DNA of 12,891 nucleotides, taken from NCBI GenBank assembly GCA_944363005.1, contig CALVTV010000185.1:1-12891 (forward strand). Direction: 5' to 3'. The notes below the pieces were generated by a model. The model saw only the letters and a list, made by a program, of their open reading frames with translations, had not been told where the DNA came from and searched no databases. Made by a program: the position numbers and the translations under genes. Origin of the DNA: an uncultured Clostridia bacterium. GTDB taxonomy: Bacteria > Bacillota > Clostridia > Christensenellales > Aristaeellaceae. Positions 1 through 5,530 of this stretch are shown one piece after another (positions within the stretch are counted from its first letter, which is position 1; every line of letters begins with the position of its first letter).

Positions 1-78
1 GGTGATGAGCTCTTCGACGACTGCCCCAGTGCATGGCTCTCACTGGATACGCTCCTAGAGGACACGGCCGATTCCTGA
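1..78 (+). CDS. Possible C-terminal end of an unidentified protein (partial)
   Basis: Frame 1 is open from the window edge for 25 codons and ends at TGA 76-78. The peptide is acidic and leucine-containing (GDELFDDCPSAWLSLDTLLE, then DTADS), which is plausible for a protein C-terminus. Only 25 codons are visible, and several hairpins (26-46, 66-87) lie in the same DNA, so the reading frame may be accidental. No family can be named. Confidence 0.2.
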   Translation, partial: GDELFDDCPSAWLSLDTLLEDTADS

Positions 79-160
79 ATCAATGCCACTCGTTGTCGAG
101 GGGAAACCAGTGGGGATCAGCAACAAAGCGCTGCGTTTGTCTGGCGCCCCACTTTTCCCC
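26..160. ncRNA. Candidate structured RNA: tandem hairpins, strand undecided
   Basis: Four hairpins tile this stretch. They are CCAGTG/CACTGG (26-31 with 41-46), a GGC plus GATT stem (66-68 and 70-73 with 78-81 and 85-87), CTCG/CGAG (89-92 with 97-100), and a long irregular stem. The long stem pairs GGGGAAA 100-106 with 154-160 and AGTGGGG 109-115 with 147-153, leaving a CC bulge at 107-108. Inside it CAG 118-120 pairs with 141-143 and ACAAA 123-127 with 136-140, making about 22 pairs around an 8-base loop. No match to tmRNA, SRP RNA, RNase P, 5S, 6S or a common riboswitch was recognised by eye. There is no T-run at the right end on the plus strand. On the minus strand, the yqeY terminator would separate it from upstream transcription. 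It could be the 3' part of an RNA that begins outside the window, or a 3' untranslated structure. Confidence 0.35.
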
Positions 161-170
161 CAGTACACGC

Positions 171-204
171 AAAAAAGACGCGCCATGCCTGCGCACACCG
201 CGTC
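171..204 (-). terminator. Intrinsic terminator of yqeY
   Basis: Read on the minus strand, GACGCG (204-199) pairs with CGCGTC (182-177). After one mismatch a second five-pair stem (two wobble pairs) closes a GCAG loop. Six T residues (176-171) follow directly. It lies about 65 bases after the yqeY stop codon, the expected place for its transcript end. Confidence 0.75.
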
Positions 205-270
205 CCCTTTTCAGTTGTAGCGTTTTGTTTTTTAACCGGCTCTTGGCGCATCAAATCCGTGCCCAATCCA

Positions 271-717
271 TCAATTGAAAAAGCCCGTGAGCACTTTGTT
301 GACAAGCGCACCGTCCGCCTTGCCCTTGACGCGCGGCATGAGCGTCTTCATGATCCGCCCCTTGTCCTTGGCCGTGGGCTGCTCAATTTCGAGTTCCGCG
401 AGCACAGCCGTGACGGTCTGGCGAATTTCGTCCTCATCCATCAGCTTCGGCACGAACTCGCTGTAGACCTGCATGCGCAGGCGCGCCTCTTCGATGATCT
501 CCGTGCGGTCCTTGGGCGTGGTATCGACCGTCTCCTGCGCCTGCTTGATCTCCCGGAAGATGACGGCATTTTCCTCCTCCTCCGTCAGATCAGCGCGCTT
601 GTCGATCGCCTTGCTCTTGAGCGCGGAAAGCAGCAGTGAAAGCGCGTCCTTGCGCGCCTTGTCCTTGTCCTTCATGGCCTGCATCATGGCAGCGCGAACG
701 GTATCGATCTTGGACAT
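271..717 (-). CDS. yqeY: GatB/YqeY domain-containing protein
   Basis: This is a 148-residue cytoplasmic protein of the YqeY family, which resembles the C-terminal tail domain of the GatB subunit of Asp/Glu-tRNA amidotransferase. The free-standing form has no firmly established biochemical role, but a tRNA-related function is usually assumed. The length is the family norm. Visible hallmarks are the helical N-terminus with MQAMKDKDKARKDALSLLLS, the ALKSKAIDKR segment, the acidic linker, and the C-terminal PRVKGKADGALVNKVL motif. The start is ATG 717-715, preceded by an AAGGAGGG ribosome binding site at a normal distance. The gene lies downstream of the isomerase-like gene on the same strand. 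It has its own promoter overlapping the end of that gene and a terminator at 171-204. There are no anomalies. Confidence 0.93.
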   Translation of the reverse strand: MSKIDTVRAAMMQAMKDKDKARKDALSLLLSALKSKAIDKRADLTEEEENAVIFREIKQAQETVDTTPKDRTEIIEEARLRMQVYSEFVPKLMDEDEIRQTVTAVLAELEIEQPTAKDKGRIMKTLMPRVKGKADGALVNKVLTGFFN

Positions 718-743
718 CGGTAATCCCTCCTTTGACTGCTTTC

Positions 744-772
744 ATTGTACTCCTGGCGCGCCATTTCGTCAA
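744..772 (-). promoter_or_regulatory. Sigma-A promoter of yqeY, overlapping the upstream stop codon
   Basis: On the minus strand TTGACG (772-767) and TACAAT (749-744) are separated by exactly 17 bases. Each box matches the consensus at five of six positions. The TGA stop of the preceding isomerase-like gene (771-769) lies inside the -35 box. Transcription would start about 20 bases upstream of the yqeY start codon, just before its ribosome binding site. Confidence 0.7.
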
Positions 773-1560
773 TCCGCAACAGCGCGGTTCATCGCCGCCC
801 GCAGGAACGACAGCGAACGCAGCAGCGCTTCCCGGCTCTCAATCAGCGCCCAATAGGGCTCGAGAATCACCGGCCCGTCGTATCCAATCCCGCGCAACGT
901 GCCAAACAGCGCATCGAAATCAAAGACACCTTCTCCGGGCAGGCAGAGCTTTCCCCCTTCATTCCAATCGCACACATGCACATTCACCAGCGCACGGCCC
1001 ATCGCACGCGCCATCGCCAACGGATCGCACCCCGCGCGCATGGCCTGCTTGACATCGAGCGTAAAGTGCAAATCCGGCGCGGCGTTTTTCGCCTCCATCA
1101 CCCGCTCCGCGTTCGTCAGCTGGCACCAGCAGACATTCTCCCAGGCAATGCGCACCGTTCCCGCCTGCGCCTGCATGGCATGGATGACCTGCAAATTATC
1201 CGCGAGGTTCCAAGGCAGGGGCGAAAGCAAGGCCGTGTTGCGCCCATGGTAAACATACGTTTGAGCCCCCAGCGCATGAACCGCATCCAGCACGCGCCCA
1301 AACATATCAAAAGCATCGCCGCGTTGCCGCGCGGAACGGCTATGAAGCTGGTTTTCAAACTGCACACCCATGGGATGCACGCTTGTGCAGCGCAACGGCC
1401 CCAGACAGCGCCGCACCTGCGCAGCAAACGACGCCCCATATTCGCTGGGCGTCTGCAAGAACACCTCCGCGCAATCCACCGGCAGTTGCGCGATGTGCCG
1501 CGCCGCCTCTTCGGTTTCGTAGCAGCCAAAGAACGCCGCCGTCGAAAGCCCCAGCTGCAT
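769..1560 (-). CDS. Sugar phosphate isomerase/epimerase-like TIM-barrel protein
   Basis: This 263-residue protein is of the xylose-isomerase-like TIM barrel family (AP endonuclease 2 superfamily, IolE/UlaE type). These are metal-dependent enzymes that isomerise or epimerise sugars and inositol derivatives, or cut DNA at abasic sites in the Nfo branch. The expected metal-site pattern is visible: E141 in IAWEN, D169 in TLDVKQA, H195 with D198 in VHVCD, and E234 in ILEPY. H62 (SVHPMG) and H105 (YHGR) are further typical active-site histidines. The length fits the single-domain sugar epimerase branch. Only E141 to E234 of the longer Nfo metal set is clear, so DNA repair is less likely. The start ATG 1560-1558 is preceded by GGAGGG about 7 bases away, and a good promoter lies upstream. 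The substrate is unknown, with no sugar transporter or kinase next to it. Confidence 0.85.
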   Translation of the reverse strand: MQLGLSTAAFFGCYETEEAARHIAQLPVDCAEVFLQTPSEYGASFAAQVRRCLGPLRCTSVHPMGVQFENQLHSRSARQRGDAFDMFGRVLDAVHALGAQTYVYHGRNTALLSPLPWNLADNLQVIHAMQAQAGTVRIAWENVCWCQLTNAERVMEAKNAAPDLHFTLDVKQAMRAGCDPLAMARAMGRALVNVHVCDWNEGGKLCLPGEGVFDFDALFGTLRGIGYDGPVILEPYWALIESREALLRSLSFLRAAMNRAVAD

Positions 1561-1589
1561 GCGTCCATCCCTCCTCCGCGCTTTTCTTC

Positions 1590-1618
1590 ATTATAGAACA
1601 TCGATTTGCAGATGTCAC
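1590..1618 (-). promoter_or_regulatory. Sigma-A promoter of the isomerase-like gene
   Basis: On the minus strand GTGACA (1618-1613) and TATAAT (1595-1590) are separated by 17 bases. They match the consensus at five of six and six of six positions. The promoter gives a short leader of about 20 bases before the ribosome binding site of the gene starting at 1560. Confidence 0.75.
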
Positions 1619-1647
1619 TTTCTTTTTTTCAAAGAATATGGTATAGT
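1619..1647 (+). promoter_or_regulatory. Probable promoter of the YgiQ-family gene
   Basis: TATAGT at 1642-1647 is a good -10 box. The -35 region at 1619-1624 (TTTCTT) is weak but correctly placed at 17 bases. It abuts the -35 box of the divergent promoter at 1590-1618, so the two polymerase sites lie back to back. The -10 assignment is firmer than the -35. Confidence 0.5.
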
Positions 1648-1692
1648 AATGTATTGTTTTTTGCAACCCTCGACCGAACAGGAGTTAATCAT

Positions 1693-3618
1693 ATGCCCGA
1701 TCGTTCCCTCTTTCCCGTTACCACCGTAAAGGACATGCAGAACCGTGGCTGGGATGCGCCCGATTTTGTGTATGTCTGTGGCGACGCCTACGTCGATCAC
1801 CCGTCCTTTGGCGCGGCTGTCATCTTCCGCACGCTGGAAGCCGCAGGTTACCGCGTGGCCATGCTCGCCCAGCCAAACTTCAAGAACTGCGCGGATTTCA
1901 AGCGCTTCGGCCGGCCAAATTACGGCTTTCTGGTCTCTTCCGGCGTCATCGACAGCATGGTCAACCACTATACCGCTGCCAAAAAACGCCGCTCCTCGGA
2001 CGTCTATACCCCGGGCGGCAAGGCTGGCAAGCGGCCGGACCGCGCGTTGATCGTCTATTGCCGGCTGATTCGCGAAGCTTATGGCGACATTCCCATCGCC
2101 GTGGGCGGTGTTGAAGCCTCCCTGCGCCGGTTTGCCCATTACGATTACTGGGATGACCGCGTGCGCCCAAGCGTTTTGGAAGAATGCGGGGCCGACCTGC
2201 TGATGTTTGGCATGGGCGAGCGCTCGATTCTCGTGACGGCGGACTGGATGAGTCGCGGCGCGCCCGCCTGGGAATGCGCGAAAATGCGCGGCGTTTGCTA
2301 CAAGGCGCCCTCCCCGCTGCACGGCGGCGTCGAAATTCCTTCCTTTGAGGCATGCGCCTCCAGCAAACGGCAATACGGTGAGGCCTTTTTGACCCAATAC
2401 CGCGAGCAGGATCCCATTCGCGGCAAGGCCATCAGCCAGCGCCACGGCGACCACTACATCGTGCAGACACGACCGGACATGCCCCTCACCCGCGAGGAGC
2501 TTGACCGGACCTATGCCCTTCCCTATCAGCGCACCTGGCATCCGGATTACGACGCGCTGGGGGGCGTACCGGCCATCGAGGAAGTGCAGTTCTCCATCGC
2601 GCATACGCGCGGATGCTTCGGCTCCTGTTCCTTCTGCGCCATCACGTTTTTGCAGGGGCGCATTGTCACCACCCGCAGCCATGAATCCGTGCTCGAAGAG
2701 GCCCGAAAGATCACGCAGATGCCCGGTTTCAAGGGGTATATCCACGATGTCGGCGGCCCCACGGCCAATTTCCGCCGCCCTGCCTGCGACAAGCAGCTCA
2801 AGAGCGGAGCCTGCGCCGGGCGGCAATGCCTCTTCCCCAAGCCGTGCCCCAATCTGGTCGTGGACCATACGGATTACATCCGCCTGTTGCGCGAGGTGCG
2901 GGCGCTGCCCAAGGTCAAAAAGGTGTTTGTGCGCTCCGGTCTGCGCTATGATTACATCATGGCGGACAAGTCCGACGCCTTCCTGCGCGAACTGTGCCAG
3001 TATCACGTCAGCGGCCAGCTCAAGGTAGCCCCGGAGCACGTCAGCCCGAAGGTGCTCGCCGTCATGGGCAAGCCCGGGCGTGATGTGTACGACGCCTTCT
3101 GCGAAAAATACGCGCGCATCAACCGGGAGCTGGGCAAGGAGCAATACCTGGTGCCCTACCTGATTTCAAGCCACCCGGGCAGCGACCTGGCTGCGGCCAT
3201 CGAGCTGGCGGAATATCTGCGGGACATCAACCACCAGCCCGAGCAGGTGCAGGACTTCTATCCCACGCCCGGCACACTCTCCACCTGCATGTTCTACACA
3301 GGCTTCGATCCGCGAGACGGCAAGCCCGTGTTTGTGCCGCGCACGCCGCACGAAAAGGCCATGCAGCGCGCGCTGCTGCAATTCCGCAGACCACAAAACT
3401 ATGCGCTTGTGCGCGAAGCGCTTCGCCTGGCGCACCGCGAGGATCTCATCGGCACGGGCCGCAACTGCCTGGTGCCCCCCGAAGGCGGAAAGACCGCGGC
3501 AGAATACGCGCAAATTCGCCGGGAGAAGAAGGCGCGCGAAGAGCGTCGCCGCCTGCGTGAGGGCAAAGCGCCCAAACCCCGCCACCGCAAGCCTCCCCGG
3601 CCCGCGGGCAGAACATAA
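1693..3618 (+). CDS. ygiQ: YgiQ family radical SAM protein (UPF0313)
   Basis: This 641-residue member of the YgiQ/UPF0313 radical SAM family has an unknown substrate. Order of parts: an N-terminal family-specific domain (about residues 1-290, beginning with the family-typical WDAPDFVYVCGDAYVDHPSF), then the radical SAM core with the CxxxCxxC motif C308-C312-C315 that holds the 4Fe-4S cluster. The YgiQ-type C-terminal region follows (SSHPGSD, DFYPTPGTLSTCM, PRTPHEKAMQRALLQ), then a very basic tail rich in R and K. A further set of cysteines (C365, C374, C379, C385, in CDKQ...GACAGRQCLFPKPCPN) is usual for this family. ATG 1693 is chosen because AGGAG at 1680-1684 precedes it by 8 bases and the family N-terminus begins here; an in-frame upstream ATG at 1606 would overlap the promoter. 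It is monocistronic, with a terminator right after it. Confidence 0.93.
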   Translation: MPDRSLFPVTTVKDMQNRGWDAPDFVYVCGDAYVDHPSFGAAVIFRTLEAAGYRVAMLAQPNFKNCADFKRFGRPNYGFLVSSGVIDSMVNHYTAAKKRRSSDVYTPGGKAGKRPDRALIVYCRLIREAYGDIPIAVGGVEASLRRFAHYDYWDDRVRPSVLEECGADLLMFGMGERSILVTADWMSRGAPAWECAKMRGVCYKAPSPLHGGVEIPSFEACASSKRQYGEAFLTQYREQDPIRGKAISQRHGDHYIVQTRPDMPLTREELDRTYALPYQRTWHPDYDALGGVPAIEEVQFSIAHTRGCFGSCSFCAITFLQGRIVTTRSHESVLEEARKITQMPGFKGYIHDVGGPTANFRRPACDKQLKSGACAGRQCLFPKPCPNLVVDHTDYIRLLREVRALPKVKKVFVRSGLRYDYIMADKSDAFLRELCQYHVSGQLKVAPEHVSPKVLAVMGKPGRDVYDAFCEKYARINRELGKEQYLVPYLISSHPGSDLAAAIELAEYLRDINHQPEQVQDFYPTPGTLSTCMFYTGFDPRDGKPVFVPRTPHEKAMQRALLQFRRPQNYALVREALRLAHREDLIGTGRNCLVPPEGGKTAAEYAQIRREKKAREERRRLREGKAPKPRHRKPPRPAGRT

Positions 3619-3633
3619 TCCATCGCTTTGCGT

Positions 3634-3668
3634 GCGGCGGGCAGACAAACTGTCCGCCGCCGTTTTTT
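3634..3668 (+). terminator. Intrinsic terminator after the YgiQ-family gene
   Basis: An 11-pair stem (3634-3644 with 3650-3660, one G-U pair) closes the loop ACAAA and is followed, after CG, by six T residues at 3663-3668. It starts 16 bases after the stop codon and separates this gene from prfC. Confidence 0.9.
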
Positions 3669-3713
3669 GTCGCTTTGCCTTGTTCCGTCAAGCTTTTTTT
3701 TGCAGCTTTCCGC

Positions 3714-3742
3714 TTTTCAACCCCGCTACAATGTGCTATACT
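3714..3742 (+). promoter_or_regulatory. Promoter of the prfC-typA transcript
   Basis: TTTTCA (3714-3719) and TATACT (3737-3742) are spaced by 17 bases. A second -10-like TATAAT lies at 3744-3749 but lacks a fitting -35. It is the only credible promoter between the terminator at 3634-3668 and prfC. It implies a leader of roughly 120 bases. Confidence 0.65.
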
Positions 3743-3787
3743 ATATAATTGTCAAAAACCATGATCTGCGCTATGATTTTGGATTGT

Positions 3788-3865
3788 GAAGGAACGCTTC
3801 TCCTTCCCTTTCTCGCCGGTATTGCGGCAAATGGCGCTTTCTTTTATGTTGAACCCAAGGAGGAA
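3788..3865 (+). promoter_or_regulatory. prfC leader with possible Shine-Dalgarno switch
   Basis: GAAGGA (3788-3793) can pair with TCCTTC (3801-3806) in a six-pair hairpin. The same pyrimidine stretch, TTCTCCTT (3798-3805), can instead pair with AAGGAGGA (3857-3864), the ribosome binding site of prfC, over eight positions with one G-U pair. The two pairings exclude each other, so one fold frees the ribosome binding site and the other hides it. This is inferred from complementarity only. Polypyrimidine stretches can match a ribosome binding site by chance. Confidence 0.3.
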
Positions 3866-3870
3866 AATCC

Positions 3871-5484
3871 ATGGCTGAAGCCTTCATCCCCGGCCAGCTC
3901 GAGAGCGAAACCGCCAGACGCCGGACGTTCGCCATCATCTCTCACCCGGACGCCGGCAAGACCACGCTCACCGAAAAGTTGCTGCTCTATTCGGGCGCCA
4001 TCCGCACCGCCGGTTCTGTCAAGGCCAGAAAGAGCGACAAGCACGCCACCAGCGACTGGATGGAAATTGAAAAGCAGCGCGGCATCTCCGTCACCTCCTC
4101 AGCCATGCAGTTTGAGTTTGACGGCTTCCACATCAACATCCTGGATACCCCGGGCCACCAGGACTTCTCCGAGGACACCTACCGTGTGCTCGTCGCCGCG
4201 GACAGCGCCGTCATGCTCATCGACGCCGCCAAGGGCGTAGAGGCGCAGACGATCAAGCTCTTCAAGGTTTGCCGCCTGCGGGGCATTCCGATTTTTACGT
4301 TCGTCAACAAGATGGACCGCGCGGCCAAGGACCCCTTCTCCCTGATGGAGGAACTTGAGCAGGTGCTTGGCATCCGCGCCTGTCCGATCAACTGGCCCAT
4401 CGGCACGGACGGCAACTTCAAGGGCGTCTACCATCGCGATACGAAGATGGTTGAGCTCTACGAGAGCGGCGACCACGGCAAAACCCGCGTCGAAAAGCAG
4501 GATTTGTCCGTGGACGATCCGCAACTGCCTGAGCTGCTGGGCGATCACCTCTACAAGCGGCTGATGGACGAAATCGAGCTGCTGGATATGGCAGGCGATG
4601 CGTTTGATTTGGATCAGGTGCGCGCGGGCACGCTCACGCCGATGTTCTTCGGCTCGGCCATCACCAACTTTGGTGTGGAACCTTTCCTCTCCCGCTTCCT
4701 CGACTATTCCACCCCGCCCGCCGCGCACGAGAGCGACCAGGGCATCGTTGAGCCGACCGATCCGGACTTTTCCGGCTTCATCTTCAAAATTCAGGCCAAC
4801 ATGAACCCCGCTCACCGCGACCGTCTGGCGTTTATGCGCATCTGCTCGGGCGTGTTTACCAAGGGCATGTCGGTCTGGCACAGCGGAACGGGCAAGATGG
4901 TGCAGCTCAAGCAGCCCCAGCAGTTCATGGCCGACGAGCGCGAAAGCGCCGAGTCCGCCTATCCGGGCGACATCATCGGCCTGTTCGATCCCGGCATCTT
5001 CGCGTTGGGCGACACGCTGTGCACCGGGAAAAAGCGGCGCTATGCTGGCATTCCCGTGTTCGCGCCGGAATTCTTCGCGCGCGTCTCCAGCGTGGACAGC
5101 CTCAAGCGCAAGCAGTTCGTCAAGGGCGTCATGCAGCTCTCCGAGGAGGGCGCGATTCAGACGTTCAAACGGCCCGGCATCGGCTTTGAGGAGATCATCG
5201 TCGGCGTGGTCGGTGTGCTGCAGTTCGAAGTGCTCGAGCATCGCCTCAAGACCGAATACAACGCCGAGATTCGCCGTCAACAGCTCAACTACCGCTTTGT
5301 GCGCTGGGTCACCCGGACGCCGAAACCCGTAGAAGAGCTCAAGCTCTCCAGCACCTCCTCCCTCGCCCGCGACAGCCACGAGCGCGATGTGATCCTCTTT
5401 GAAAACGAATGGTCCATCCGCTGGGCACTGGAAAACAACGAAGGCCTGGAGCTGGCCGAGACGGCTTCCCGCAATCTCGAGTAA
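3871..5484 (+). CDS. prfC: Peptide chain release factor 3 (RF3)
   Basis: This 537-residue translational GTPase removes RF1/RF2 from the ribosome after peptide release. GTPase motifs are complete: G1 SHPDAGKTT at 24-32, the G2 region RGISVTSS, G3 DTPGH at 92-96, and G4 NKMD at 146-149. RF3-specific features are SHPDAGKTT rather than AHVDHGKTT, the insert KARKSDKHATSDWMEIEKQR, and the C-terminal domain III sequence beginning PVFAPEFFARV. The length agrees with the family (about 525-540). The start ATG 3871 has AAGGAGG 7 bases upstream. It is followed after 46 bases by typA with no terminator between, so the two are probably co-transcribed. A leader of about 120 bases with possible structure precedes it. 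There are no missing residues or breaks. Confidence 0.96.
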   Translation: MAEAFIPGQLESETARRRTFAIISHPDAGKTTLTEKLLLYSGAIRTAGSVKARKSDKHATSDWMEIEKQRGISVTSSAMQFEFDGFHINILDTPGHQDFSEDTYRVLVAADSAVMLIDAAKGVEAQTIKLFKVCRLRGIPIFTFVNKMDRAAKDPFSLMEELEQVLGIRACPINWPIGTDGNFKGVYHRDTKMVELYESGDHGKTRVEKQDLSVDDPQLPELLGDHLYKRLMDEIELLDMAGDAFDLDQVRAGTLTPMFFGSAITNFGVEPFLSRFLDYSTPPAAHESDQGIVEPTDPDFSGFIFKIQANMNPAHRDRLAFMRICSGVFTKGMSVWHSGTGKMVQLKQPQQFMADERESAESAYPGDIIGLFDPGIFALGDTLCTGKKRRYAGIPVFAPEFFARVSSVDSLKRKQFVKGVMQLSEEGAIQTFKRPGIGFEEIIVGVVGVLQFEVLEHRLKTEYNAEIRRQQLNYRFVRWVTRTPKPVEELKLSSTSSLARDSHERDVILFENEWSIRWALENNEGLELAETASRNLE

Positions 5485-5530
5485 AACCGTCAGAAGATCC
5501 AGGTGTGAGATAAGAAAGAAGGGTTCGCCA

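Noticed and set aside
83..220. A 45-codon frame starting at ATG 83 with protein-like sequence (MPLVVEGKPVGISNK...).
   Set aside because: It has no ribosome binding site, lies across the long hairpin stem, and overlaps the yqeY terminator. The RNA-structure reading explains more of the sequence.
1615..3144. A 509-codon minus-strand frame opposite the YgiQ-family gene.
   Set aside because: It is an antisense shadow caused by strong codon bias in a GC-rich gene. The plus-strand product carries clear radical SAM motifs and a ribosome binding site.
3749..4240. A plus-strand frame beginning in the prfC leader and overlapping the prfC start.
   Set aside because: It is a shifted-frame shadow of prfC with no ribosome binding site. 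Its downstream part is serine/proline/arginine-rich, typical of off-frame translation of GC-rich genes.
5399..5530. An upstream in-frame ATG that would lengthen TypA by 44 residues.
   Set aside because: It lies inside prfC, the added residues do not resemble the TypA N-terminus, and TTG 5531 fits the family start.
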